Assembly: GCA_002316295.1 (NCBI GenBank)
Contig: DCDF01000259.1
Coordinates: 1-14,707, forward strand
From: Syntrophaceae bacterium UBA1062
Lineage (GTDB): Bacteria > Desulfobacterota > Desulfomonilia > UBA1062
Length of the DNA stretch: 14,707 bases
Direction: 5' to 3'
This document shows, piece after piece, positions 1 through 7,451 of the stretch; position 1 is the first letter of the stretch, and the number at the start of each line of letters is the position of its first letter. The notes beneath the pieces were generated by a model that saw only the letters and a program-made list of their open reading frames with translations, did no database searches and was not told where the DNA came from. Position numbers and translations under genes: made by a program.

Positions 1-138
1 TGCAGGTCACGGGATACGCCCTTACATTCTCTCTTCTGATTGAATATCGGGCGGTAATCCTGTACCCTTACCATCGGCAGGAGCTGCGCCGGGGGATCTT
101 TCACCGGCGTGCATGCAGCGTGTGAAAGGAGACATCCA
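1..138 (+). other. Leader / possible 3' end of an upstream gene
   Basis: No complete gene is visible before the first CDS. One + strand frame (from base 3) stays open from the window edge to a TGA at 122-124, only 14 bases before the GTG start at 139. That spacing would suit the tail of an upstream gene in the same operon. The roughly 40 residues resemble nothing I recognise, and third-position G/C is lower than in the neighbouring genes, so this may equally be an untranslated leader. A short inverted repeat (CGCCGG at 87-92, CCGGCG at 104-109) lies just upstream of the ribosome binding site. The sequence to the left of the window is needed to decide. Confidence 0.25.
125..131 (+). promoter_or_regulatory. 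Ribosome binding site fixing a GTG start at 139
   Basis: AAAGGAG lies 7 bases before GTG 139. An in-frame ATG at 109 has no comparable site. Starting at 139 puts the FAD-binding beta strand (DYDVIVIGAG) at residue 3, as is usual for this family, so GTG 139 is preferred. Confidence 0.75.
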
Positions 139-1662
139 GTGGCGGATTATGACGTGATCGTGATCGGTGCCGGCAACGGAGGCCTCACTGCAGGGGCGCA
201 GCTGTCGGCCAGGGGTGCCCGGGTGCTTGTCCTGGAGCAGCACAACCTTCCCGGAGGGTTCGCCAGCAGCTTTGTCCGGGGCAGGTTCGAGTTCGAGCCG
301 TCGCTCCACGAGCTCTGCGACGTGGGCCCGGCAGGCGACAAGGGGGGTGTCCGGAAGCTCCTCGAGGACGATCTGGGGGTCGAGGTGGACTTCGTGCGGG
401 TGCCCGAGGCCTATCGCATGATCCTCACCACGGAGAACCTCGATGTCACCATGCCTTTCGGGATCGAGGAATTCGCCGATGCCGTTGACGGCTATGTGCC
501 CGGCAGCCGGGCGGCGGTGCGGTCGTATCTCGATCTGTGCAGGGAGGTACTCGACGCCCTGAACTACCTGGGAGCATCCAAGGGCAATCCCGACAAAAAG
601 GTTCTGCTCAAACAGCACGGCAACTTCCTCAGGACGGCTCCCTACACCGTGGAAGAGGTGACGGCCCGCTTCGGGATCCCCGAGCAGGCGAAGAAGATCT
701 TGTACGCTTACTGGTGCTACATCGGTATCCCTGTGAGCAGGATGAGCTTCACGCTTTGGAGCGCCATGCTCTACAAATACCTGGCAACAGGCGGCTACAT
801 CCCCAGATACCGCTCCCATGAGATGTCCGCCGCGATCGAGGAGCGCGTCCTCAAAAACGGTGGCAGGATCGAATACAACACCCGGGTGGACAAGATCCTG
901 GTGGAACAGGGCAAGGTGACAGGCGTGGAGACCTCGCACGGAGAGCGCTTCAGCACGAGCCATGTCATCTGCAATGCATCGCCCACGGTGGCGTACAACC
1001 GCCTGGTCTTTCCGAAGTCCGAGGTTCCCCGGACCGCCTACCGGCAGGTGAACGCACGCACGCACGGCTCCAGCGCCTTCGTGGTCTACCTCGGGCTCGA
1101 CGCATCTCCGGAAGACCTCGGGCTTATGGACTACAGCTATTTCATCTACGAGCACATGGACATCGACAGGCTTTACGCCTCGTTCAGCGATCTCTGCGAC
1201 CCCAGGGTCCAGGCCACGGTGTGCCTGAACAGGGCCGTCCCGGACTGTTCGCCGCCCGGCACCACGATCATGTCGTTCACGATCCTCTACCGGCCGGGGG
1301 TGTGGGACCGCGTAGCACCGGAAGATTATGTCTCCGTGAAGCGCAAAGTTGCGGACCGGCTCATCCGGAACTTCGAGCAGGCTATGCACGTCTCCCTGCG
1401 CGGCCGTATTGAGGAGATCGAGATCGCGACGCCCCAGACCTTCGCCCGCTACACCGGGTCGTTCGCGGGCGGCGTGTATGGATATGAGCCCGAGCCCTGG
1501 GACTCCATCATACCCAGGATGATGTGTATGCAGGACGAGCTCTACATAGAAGGACTTCGCTTCGCGGGCGGCAATGCCTTCCGGACCTACGGCTACAGCA
1601 GCTCGCTGCTCAGCGGGCAGACCGTGGCGCTGCTCACCTTGAGAGACATGGGGGTGGTGTGA
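139..1662 (+). CDS. Phytoene desaturase-like FAD-dependent oxidoreductase
   Basis: This 507-residue protein belongs to the CrtI/phytoene-desaturase-like flavoprotein superfamily (NAD(P)/FAD oxidoreductases, also including retinol saturase-like enzymes). The N-terminus has the dinucleotide-binding fold: VIVIGAGNGG at about residues 6-15, then an acidic residue ending the second strand (VLEQ, E33) that would bind the FAD ribose. PGGFASSF at about 38-45 is the usual second FAD segment. The C-terminus has the matching FAD closure (FAGGNAFRTYGYSSSLLSG). Length is typical for the family. No signal peptide or clear membrane helix is seen. The gene overlaps the next by one base (TGATG), and that gene encodes a ferredoxin-type reductase, so the two probably form an electron-transfer pair. 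No carotenoid genes are nearby, so the substrate is unknown; a saturase, desaturase or isomerase acting on a lipid or alicyclic compound is possible. Confidence 0.85.
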   Translation: MADYDVIVIGAGNGGLTAGAQLSARGARVLVLEQHNLPGGFASSFVRGRFEFEPSLHELCDVGPAGDKGGVRKLLEDDLGVEVDFVRVPEAYRMILTTENLDVTMPFGIEEFADAVDGYVPGSRAAVRSYLDLCREVLDALNYLGASKGNPDKKVLLKQHGNFLRTAPYTVEEVTARFGIPEQAKKILYAYWCYIGIPVSRMSFTLWSAMLYKYLATGGYIPRYRSHEMSAAIEERVLKNGGRIEYNTRVDKILVEQGKVTGVETSHGERFSTSHVICNASPTVAYNRLVFPKSEVPRTAYRQVNARTHGSSAFVVYLGLDASPEDLGLMDYSYFIYEHMDIDRLYASFSDLCDPRVQATVCLNRAVPDCSPPGTTIMSFTILYRPGVWDRVAPEDYVSVKRKVADRLIRNFEQAMHVSLRGRIEEIEIATPQTFARYTGSFAGGVYGYEPEPWDSIIPRMMCMQDELYIEGLRFAGGNAFRTYGYSSSLLSGQTVALLTLRDMGVV

Positions 1663-2864
1663 TGAAGGTAAAAGTGAAAGGCTCCATCCGGGATCTGCTG
1701 GCGTTCAAGGGCCTGGTTCCCAAGCGCAGGAAGCGCATCCTCAAGTCACCCGACACGCCGCTCGTCGCCGATGCGGTGGGCGAGCTCTCCCGGGTGCTGC
1801 ACCCCCGGGTGCAGCATCTGGTGATCACCGGGGTGAAGGACGAGACGCCCTCGGCCAAGACCTTCAGGCTGGAGCCTCACCGACAGGACGGAACCACCCG
1901 GCTGGCGCCCTTCCGGGCGGGCCAGTACGTGAGCATCCGCACGGAAGTCGGCGGGGTGAGGATCACCAGGCCCTACACCATCTCGTCCTCACCACACGAG
2001 AAGGACTTCTACGAGATCACTCTGCGCAGGACAGAAGGCGGGTTCCTGACCGGCCACGCCTGGGAGTACTGGCGGGAGGGAACGAAGCTCGATGCCTCGG
2101 GCCCTGAAGGGACCTTTTTCCACGAGCCACTGCGCGACACGCCCGAAATCCTGGGCCTCGCGGGCGGAAGCGGCGTGACGCCGTTTCGTTCCATGATCAA
2201 AGACATCGCCTTGGGCGGCGCTCAGCTCAGACTCACGCTCCTCTACGGCATCAAATGTCCCGACGACATCATCTTCGGACACGAGCTCCGGGAGTTTGCC
2301 GACCGGTTTCCGGAAAAGATCCGGGTGCACTATGTGTGCAGCGAGCCGGACTCGAGCTGGGAGGGCCCCACAGGGTTTCTGAGTGCTGCGTGCATCAAGG
2401 ACCTGGCGGGAGACCTGGCCGGCAAGACGGTGTTCGTCTGCGGCCCGCCCCAGATGTACCGCTTTCTGAGAGAGGAGCTGAAGGCCTTCAACCTGCGCCC
2501 CAAACAGATCAGATGGGAAGCCGAGGGCGAGGCTTCCGACATCGAACGCCATCCCGGCTTCCCGGCTGACGCTGTAGGCAAGAGCTTCCGCCTCACCGTG
2601 ACCATGGGAGGCAAAACCGTTGAGCTGCCGGCCCTGTCCGGCGAGAGCCTGCTGGTGGCCATGGAGCGGGCGAACCTGGCGCCGCCTTCGCGGTGCCGCT
2701 CGGGTGAATGCGGCTTCTGCCGCTCCCGGATCGTATCGGGCGAGGTCTTCGTCCGCCCCGAGAGCGACGGCCGCCGGGCGGCGGACAGGATGTACGGGCA
2801 TATCCACCCCTGCTCCTCGTACCCGGTTTCCGACGTAGAAATCGCCGTGCCGCGCGACCCCTGA
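1662..2864 (+). CDS. Ferredoxin reductase-type oxidoreductase (FAD, NAD(P), C-terminal [2Fe-2S])
   Basis: The 400-residue protein has a three-part electron-transfer architecture. Residues 48-160 are an FNR-type FAD barrel with the flavin motif RPYTISS at 103-109. Residues 161-290 are an NAD(P)-binding lobe with GGSGVTP at 168-174 and VCGPPQM at 259-265. Residues 308-400 are a plant-type ferredoxin domain with ligands C345, C350, C353 and C384 (C-x4-C-x2-C...C). A lysine/arginine-rich N-terminal stretch of about 30 residues precedes the barrel. Known relatives pass electrons between NAD(P)H and an oxygenase or other partner. Here the ATG overlaps the stop of the CrtI-like gene, which suggests coupled translation and that the flavoprotein is the partner (inference). 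Direction of electron flow and cofactor preference are not visible. Confidence 0.88.
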   Translation: MKVKVKGSIRDLLAFKGLVPKRRKRILKSPDTPLVADAVGELSRVLHPRVQHLVITGVKDETPSAKTFRLEPHRQDGTTRLAPFRAGQYVSIRTEVGGVRITRPYTISSSPHEKDFYEITLRRTEGGFLTGHAWEYWREGTKLDASGPEGTFFHEPLRDTPEILGLAGGSGVTPFRSMIKDIALGGAQLRLTLLYGIKCPDDIIFGHELREFADRFPEKIRVHYVCSEPDSSWEGPTGFLSAACIKDLAGDLAGKTVFVCGPPQMYRFLREELKAFNLRPKQIRWEAEGEASDIERHPGFPADAVGKSFRLTVTMGGKTVELPALSGESLLVAMERANLAPPSRCRSGECGFCRSRIVSGEVFVRPESDGRRAADRMYGHIHPCSSYPVSDVEIAVPRDP

Positions 2865-2925
2865 ACAAGCGGTGGAGATCAGTGGGGGCCTGAGAGGGAT
2901 CGGGTTGTCCGCCGGGCATAACCGT

Positions 2926-2967
2926 CCGGGACCTTGACCGGCATACAGTTCGGTCACCCGGCCTTTC
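2926..2967 (+). terminator. Possible hairpin after the ferredoxin-reductase gene
   Basis: Nested inverted repeats: CCGGG (2926-2930) with CCCGG (2957-2961), and TGACCG (2935-2940) with CGGTCA (2951-2956), separated by a 4-base bulge and a 10-base loop. Only a short pyrimidine run (CCTTTC) follows, so intrinsic termination here is uncertain. Confidence 0.3.
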
Positions 2968-3105
2968 GTGTCTCCATGCACCGGACAGACTCGGGGGCGT
3001 CGCGCTGCAGATGCCTGAGCCGGGTCGATCTTCTCTTCCGCCGATCCCCTTTCGGCCTACGCCCTTGAAAAAATGTGTCCGAGCGCTCCAGCCGCTTGCG
3101 TCTGT

Positions 3106-3136
3106 GCAGAAGGGATTTCCCTCTGCGAGTTTTCTT
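3106..3136 (+). terminator. Candidate rho-independent terminator
   Basis: GCAGA (3106-3110) pairs with TCTGC (3122-3126), extended inward by GGG/CCC with one bulged A and a 4-base loop. The T-rich run GAGTTTTCTT follows at 3127-3136. The orientation suits transcription coming from the redox gene pair at 139-2864, about 240 bases upstream. The stem is short, so confidence is moderate. Confidence 0.4.
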
Positions 3137-3163
3137 GGACTGTGTTTTTCTGTAGACTATCCC
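3135..3163 (+). promoter_or_regulatory. Weak sigma70-like promoter candidate
   Basis: TTGGAC (3135-3140), a 17-base spacer, then TATCCC (3158-3163). The -35 box is good and the -10 box poor. It would produce a leader of about 90 bases before the secreted-protein gene at 3264. No other candidate in the gap looks better. Confidence 0.22.
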
Positions 3164-3263
3164 GCCTGCCGGTCCGTCTAAGGGGTCAGTAAATACAGAA
3201 CAGACTTCACGGCTTCTCTCAGTGCCGGTTACGCCGCAACAGAACATAAAAGGAGATCTGGCA

Positions 3264-4001
3264 ATGAATGTAAAAATGATCGGAACATCGATTGTAAGGA
3301 TTCTGGTTATCAGTGCGGGCATTCTGGTGTGCATCCTGGCGTCCATCTCGCCTTCGTTCGCCGAGACGCGGTGGAACGTGGGCATTTCGGGCGGCGACGA
3401 CGGCATTGAGGGGTTTCATCTTTCCGTCGGCGAATATTACCGGGTCCCGCACAGAGAGGTGATCGTCATCCACAAGCGGGGAATCTGCGACGAGGAACTT
3501 CCGGTCGTGTTCTTCATCGCGCAGAGGGCGCACGTTCATCCCGATGCAGTCGTAGGGCTCCGGCTCAGGGGCATGTCGTGGTTTGACATCACCCTGCACT
3601 ATGGTCTGTGCCCGGACATCTATTATGTTCCGGTCAGGCACGTGTATGTCCATCACCGTCCCGGGCACGACTATGTTTATTACCGTGACCACCGCCCCCA
3701 CGACTGGAAGAAGATGCACCTGAAAGACCGGGACATCATCAACCAGGTGAACCTGAAGTTCATATCAGAGCACTACGGCTATGCCCCGGAAAAGGTCATC
3801 AAACACCGGTCCGAAGGGAGACGATTCACGGAGATCCACCGCGACGTCCGCCATGAAAAGAACGGGAAGCCGGCGTACACCGACCGCAGAGAAAAACCGA
3901 AGAGGCCCGAAAGCAAAGACTACACGAAGCACGGGAAAGAAGACAAGCGGCAGGGAAAGAACAACGGAAAAGGCGCAGACGGCCGTCGGGAAAGAATCTG
4001 A
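3264..4001 (+). CDS. Secreted basic hypothetical protein with internal repeat
   Basis: I do not recognise a named family. The start at ATG 3264 is set by AGGAG 8 bases upstream; an in-frame ATG at 3222 lacks such a site and would bury the signal peptide. The 245-residue product starts with a classical signal peptide (hydrophobic core about residues 8-28, likely cut after SFA at 33), so it is exported. The mature part contains two diverged copies of a segment of about 32 residues, near 78-109 and 159-191. Each has a Phe-Ile, a central Pro, a Val-[VI] and an aromatic-x-[DE]-Ile ending. Between them lies a His/Tyr/Arg-rich stretch (about 123-150), and the tail (about 195-245) is highly charged, rich in Lys and Arg, and probably disordered. 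The gene appears to be transcribed alone, with a bidirectional terminator after it. Confidence 0.75.
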   Translation: MNVKMIGTSIVRILVISAGILVCILASISPSFAETRWNVGISGGDDGIEGFHLSVGEYYRVPHREVIVIHKRGICDEELPVVFFIAQRAHVHPDAVVGLRLRGMSWFDITLHYGLCPDIYYVPVRHVYVHHRPGHDYVYYRDHRPHDWKKMHLKDRDIINQVNLKFISEHYGYAPEKVIKHRSEGRRFTEIHRDVRHEKNGKPAYTDRREKPKRPESKDYTKHGKEDKRQGKNNGKGADGRRERI

Positions 4002-4028
4002 TCGGCACGGAGAAAAGAAGAGAAATGG

Positions 4029-4063
4029 GCGCGGCTCGCTACCCTGTGGGTGATGAGCCGTGC
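4029..4063. terminator. Bidirectional terminator between convergent genes
   Basis: GCGCGGCTC (4029-4037) pairs with GAGCCGTGC (4055-4063) over 9 pairs including one G-U. An inner ACCC/GGGT stem closes a 3-base loop. On the - strand it is followed by a T-rich run (ATTTCTCTTCTTTTCTCC, complement of about 4009-4026), serving the Yip1-type gene. On the + strand the tail is weaker (TCTTGCTTG). Its place between convergent genes supports the call. Confidence 0.5.
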
Positions 4064-4138
4064 TCTTGCTTGAAAAGCCCCCTTCTTCCATTCTCTTCTA
4101 TTCTCTCCGCCGAGCATCTGTCATTTTGGACGGACGCT

Positions 4139-4666
4139 CTATCGGCCCGCTCCACCGAAGATCCAGAACAGCACCATGATAAAGAACAACTGGATGAGCC
4201 ACCCGATAATGCAGACCCCCACTGCCCTGAAGGTGCTCGTGTAGTCCAGGGCCTGCCGCACCGCGATGACCATTGCAACCAGCATCCAGATCTGGGCTGC
4301 GATCTGGACCAGCGTCGCCAGGCCGGGGATGATCCCTACGACCCTGATCAGCCCGGGGGAGCTCGAGAAACCGATCGTGCGCAGCAGCTCGCCCATATCT
4401 GATCTGGTCTGGGGCTCGGGAAGCATCTTTGTCCCGATCATGTAGATCAGCCACGCCCAGATGACCCACCCCAGAAGGCTCATGAGCGTACCGCCCAACA
4501 GGCCTGCAAAACCTATCCGCCCGATAGTCCCGACGCCCGCGGCTATGCTGGAAAGAACGACGACCGCGACGGCCTGGCCGATCGCACTCCTGTCGGCCTC
4601 GACCTCCTCGTAGAGGCTTGCGTCCAGTTTTGCGGCGCGGATAATGCGGCTCATAATATCAGCCAT
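4139..4666 (-). CDS. Yip1-type integral membrane protein
   Basis: The 175-residue protein has a short N-terminal amphipathic part (ADIMSRIIRAAKLDASLYEEVEAD), then about five hydrophobic segments: near residues 29-50, 54-76, 100-118, 120-136 and 148-170. Charged loops separate them. The pattern and the N-terminal R-x2-x-A-x-L-D-x-x-x-Y-E-E-V-E layout match small bacterial Yip1-domain proteins, whose role is unknown. ATG 4666 is chosen because AGGAGG lies 5 bases upstream; the GTG two codons earlier overlaps that site. It faces away from the secreted-protein gene and is separated from the downstream end of the ADH gene by about 180 bases. It is likely a monocistronic gene unrelated to the large operon. 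Confidence 0.75.
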   Translation of the reverse strand: MADIMSRIIRAAKLDASLYEEVEADRSAIGQAVAVVVLSSIAAGVGTIGRIGFAGLLGGTLMSLLGWVIWAWLIYMIGTKMLPEPQTRSDMGELLRTIGFSSSPGLIRVVGIIPGLATLVQIAAQIWMLVAMVIAVRQALDYTSTFRAVGVCIIGWLIQLFFIMVLFWIFGGAGR

Positions 4667-4690
4667 ACACACCTCCTTTTCATGTCCGGC

Positions 4691-4719
4691 ACCATACTCC
4701 TTCGGCTGTTCTCAGGCAA
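4691..4719 (-). promoter_or_regulatory. Candidate promoter of the Yip1-type gene
   Basis: Read on the - strand: TTGCCT (complement of 4714-4719), a 17-base spacer, TATGGT (complement of 4691-4696). Both boxes match consensus at 4 of 6 positions. A start near 4684 would leave a leader of about 18 bases holding the AGGAGG site. Confidence 0.35.
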
Positions 4720-4799
4720 GGGAGACAGGCCCGCGGGTGAGGCGCCCCCGGTTGCCGGCGTTTCTCTCCCGGACTTGGGCATGCCTGCCCGTCTTTGAA

Positions 4800-4825
4800 A
4801 TAACAATAAAGGCCGGTGCCTCCGG
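4800..4825 (-). terminator. Weak terminator candidate after the ADH gene
   Basis: On the - strand a CCGG-AGGCA-CCGG hairpin (4813-4825) is followed by a T-rich stretch (CTTTATTGTTATTT). The stem is only four G-C pairs, but the position, about 25 bases after the last operon gene, fits the end of the large transcript. Confidence 0.35.
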
Positions 4826-4848
4826 TTGCAAGCAGAGCCCTATTTTCT

Positions 4849-5859
4849 CTAACAGCCGATTGCGAGCATCACCTTGACGCAACGGCCCGTGTCGATGCGC
4901 TTGCGGTAGACGCGGGGCAGATTCTCAAGCGAAATCTCGTCTGAGATCATAGGCCTGCCGTCAAGCAGACCTTCGGCCATCCAGTCAAGGCACTGCCTGT
5001 TCTCCTCGTGGGTGTTGGAGTACGAGCCGATCAGCCTGATCTCCTTGAAGTTGAGCATCATGGGGATGATCTCGATGTTTCTCATGATCATGCTCACGAT
5101 ACACACCGTTCCGCCGTTCGCGCAGCAGCTCATCGCATCCGGCACGGCGCCCTTCGCGCCCGAGCATTCGAATACGGTCTGGTACCCGCCCTCCTGAAGC
5201 GCGTGAATGACGATATTTTCCTTCATCGGATCCACCAGGACATCCGCACCGAAGATCTCTGCCAGATCCCGCTTGGCCTGTACGGGCTCGGAGATCGCGA
5301 CCGGGCCGTAGCCAAGGATCCTGAGCAGCCGCACCATGGCAAGCCCGATGGGCCCCCCTCCGATGACCAGTGCGGAGCCTGACTTCGCCTGCGAGACGCG
5401 GATGGCATGTAGGGAGGCCGCAAAGGCCTCGGCCAGGGCCGCGTTGCGGGAATCCACCCCGTCGGGGACCGGGATGAGCATCTCCGGGAAACAGACGAGG
5501 TACTCGGCAAACCCGCCGGGAAGGTCTCCGATTCCGATGGTGCGGCGACCGCCGGTGCACAGGTGTGGCCTTCCCCGGATGCAGTCTCCGCACAGCCCGC
5601 AGAACGTGGGCCGTATTATGATCCTCTCACCCGTGCTGTGGCCCGTGACCTCTGCGCCCATGTCCTCGATGACGCCGCTCACCTCGTGGCCCACTACACA
5701 GCCGTCGGGCATGCCGCCGCTTTCGATCAGGGAGTGGTCGGATCCGCAGAAGCCTGTGTGCATCACCCGGATCAGCACCTGGTCCGGAGCCGGTGACGGT
5801 ACGGACAGATCGTCTCGGAACTTCAGCTTTTCGATCCTGTCACAGACAACAGCCTTCAT
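4849..5859 (-). CDS. Zinc-dependent alcohol dehydrogenase (MDR family)
   Basis: The 336-residue protein is a medium-chain dehydrogenase oxidising an alcohol or polyol with NAD(P)+. Catalytic-zinc ligands are visible: C38 in GFCGSD, H58-E59 in GHE, and E144 in the AEAFAASLHA helix. Structural-zinc ligands are C87, C90, C93 and C101. The Rossmann loop GGGPIG is at about 167-172, and an acidic residue after the second strand (ISEP, E191) favours NAD over NADP. The length fits the threonine/sorbitol-dehydrogenase-like branch. ATG 5859 has AAAAAGGAG 8 bases upstream. The same frame stays open far upstream, but only as an overlap with the transporter gene. It lies 20 bases after the DASS transporter gene and is the last gene of the operon. 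Substrate is unknown; a hydroxylated intermediate of the operon's pathway is inferred. Confidence 0.9.
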   Translation of the reverse strand: MKAVVCDRIEKLKFRDDLSVPSPAPDQVLIRVMHTGFCGSDHSLIESGGMPDGCVVGHEVSGVIEDMGAEVTGHSTGERIIIRPTFCGLCGDCIRGRPHLCTGGRRTIGIGDLPGGFAEYLVCFPEMLIPVPDGVDSRNAALAEAFAASLHAIRVSQAKSGSALVIGGGPIGLAMVRLLRILGYGPVAISEPVQAKRDLAEIFGADVLVDPMKENIVIHALQEGGYQTVFECSGAKGAVPDAMSCCANGGTVCIVSMIMRNIEIIPMMLNFKEIRLIGSYSNTHEENRQCLDWMAEGLLDGRPMISDEISLENLPRVYRKRIDTGRCVKVMLAIGC

Positions 5860-5879
5860 GCGCTTCGCTCCTTTTTGCC

Positions 5880-7451
5880 TCAGTAGGAATAGATCCCGCT
5901 GATCGGCCCGATGACCGTGATCACCACTGTGATGAGCATCACCATGATCACGGACATCACGATGCCTGATCTGGCGAAATCGCCGATGGTGAAATAGCCC
6001 GACGTATAGGGAATGATATTGGTCGGCGTCTGGGTGATCAGGATGATGCCCAGAGACGATGTGAATGCCGCCGGCGCCACCAGGACCCAGGGGTGAATAT
6101 CGAAGCTCACGGCGAGCGAGATGAGAATGGGGATGATGATTATCCCGGTCACGGTGTTGCTCGCCAGGAACAGCTTCATGAACATGACCACCAACACCAC
6201 TGCGAAAACAAGCGCAACCGGGCTCAGCGACGTGATTCCCCCCAGGAGTATCACGGCCAGCCATTTGGCCGCGCCGGTGTGGTAGGTCATCATGCCCAGC
6301 CCCAGGGACGCCATGATCAGGATAATGCTGTCCCAGGAGACGGCCTGGGCCGCCTTTTCCTGGTCGAGCACCCGAAACGGCGGCAGGAAGAGAAGGACCC
6401 CGCCCAGGATGGACACGAAGCTGATGGGAAGGTCGATTACGCCCCCGGTAAGGCATGCGATCAGCGGGTTGAAGACCCACAGGAAGATGACCGCCGCGAA
6501 TATCACAACGGTCCCGATCTCGGGCCGTGAGATTCTGCCCAGGTTCTTCAGCTGCCGGTGTATGTCCTCTCTGCTCAAGGGGAGTTCTCTGATCTCGGGC
6601 GGAAACATGACCATGAGCACGATCCAGCCGAAGGGGATGAGGATCAGGGACGCAGGAACTCCGATAAGCATCCAGTCTAGGAAAGAGATCTCCATGCCCG
6701 TGAGCGAGCGCATGAAACTGATCGCGATCGGATTCGGTCCGCAACCGGCCGGGGTGCCGATGCCGCCGAAGATGGGCCCCCAGCACGAGGAGATCATGAG
6801 CGCCTTGCCGAAGTTGCTCCTGAGAGGCTCGCACCCCGCCTGCTTCAGGATGCCCACCCCGATGGGCAGCAGGATTGCAGCTACCCCCACGTCCGAGACC
6901 CACATGGAGATCAGCGTGCCCATGATGAGGAAACCCAGGAGGACCCGCCGGGTGCTCACCCCGAGGATCCGGAGCATGTTCAGGGTCATCCGCCTCCCCA
7001 GGGAGGTGTAGGAAAACGCGCCAGAGAGCAGAAACACCCCGAGGAAAAACAGGATGAGGTCGTTGCCGAAACTGATGCGCACGATCTCCTTGTATCCCTG
7101 CGCAACACCCGTTATCCTCACCACCTCCCCGCTCTCTTTGAGCACCTGCACACCGTCGGTCACGCCCAGAAGCGGCATGAGGAGCATGGCGCCCAGCGCA
7201 GTGACGTGGAAGGGCAGCACCTCGGTCACCCAGAACAGGATCGCCACGGCCAGCAGTCCCAGGCAGAGCTTGCCGCCGTGTGTCAAGACAATGACCTCCG
7301 AGTCTAAAGTGAGCGGGGGCGGCAGGGGCAGGAAGTATATAACGAGAAACAGCACCAGCCCGGAGGCGAGATACCATGGCTGCCGCGAACCGACCGTTTT
7401 CGTGATCGCCTCTCTATCCAGTGGTTGTTGCTCGCGACTCGGCTGCACCAT
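5880..7451 (-). CDS. DASS (SLC13-like) anion transporter
   Basis: The 523-residue polytopic protein has over ten hydrophobic segments and matches the divalent anion:Na+ symporter family (CitT, VcINDY and relatives), which import di- or tricarboxylates or sulfate. Family landmarks are GGIGTPAGCGPNPI at about 229-242, the second Ser-Asn-Thr motif at 431-433 (FLASNTVTG) and TQTPTN at about 473-478. The first Ser-Asn-Thr motif, which in VcINDY helps bind Na+ and substrate, appears here as Ser-Asp-Val (186-188, MWVSDVGVAAILLP), so ion coupling or substrate may differ. Its ATG overlaps the TetR stop by one base (TAATG), with GGAGGT just upstream. It probably takes up the anionic substrate of the operon or exports a product. 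Confidence 0.87.
   Translation of the reverse strand: MVQPSREQQPLDREAITKTVGSRQPWYLASGLVLFLVIYFLPLPPPLTLDSEVIVLTHGGKLCLGLLAVAILFWVTEVLPFHVTALGAMLLMPLLGVTDGVQVLKESGEVVRITGVAQGYKEIVRISFGNDLILFFLGVFLLSGAFSYTSLGRRMTLNMLRILGVSTRRVLLGFLIMGTLISMWVSDVGVAAILLPIGVGILKQAGCEPLRSNFGKALMISSCWGPIFGGIGTPAGCGPNPIAISFMRSLTGMEISFLDWMLIGVPASLILIPFGWIVLMVMFPPEIRELPLSREDIHRQLKNLGRISRPEIGTVVIFAAVIFLWVFNPLIACLTGGVIDLPISFVSILGGVLLFLPPFRVLDQEKAAQAVSWDSIILIMASLGLGMMTYHTGAAKWLAVILLGGITSLSPVALVFAVVLVVMFMKLFLASNTVTGIIIIPILISLAVSFDIHPWVLVAPAAFTSSLGIILITQTPTNIIPYTSGYFTIGDFARSGIVMSVIMVMLITVVITVIGPISGIYSY

Larger units (their letters stand above)
2865..3263. other. Non-coding gap of about 400 bases between two + strand genes
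   Basis: No ORF here has a convincing ribosome binding site or family signature; the reading frames present are short. The stretch holds two candidate hairpins (2926-2961 and 3106-3126), a weak sigma70-like promoter near 3135-3163, and the ribosome binding site of the next gene (AAAAGGAG ending at 3255). It appears to separate two transcription units. I see no tRNA or structured RNA that I can name. Confidence 0.5.

Noticed and set aside
22..1389. 455-codon open frame on the - strand
   Set aside because: It lies opposite the FAD oxidoreductase, has no recognisable domain or ribosome binding site, and is an expected by-product of G/C third-position bias.
4025..4402. 125-codon + strand frame between the secreted protein and Yip1 genes
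   Set aside because: It runs through the terminator hairpin and antisense to the Yip1-type gene, with no domain.
5860..7377. Upstream extension of the ADH frame into a protein of about 840 residues
   Set aside because: The extra part is an out-of-frame reading of the DASS transporter; the ADH begins at 5859 with its own Shine-Dalgarno and family N-terminus.
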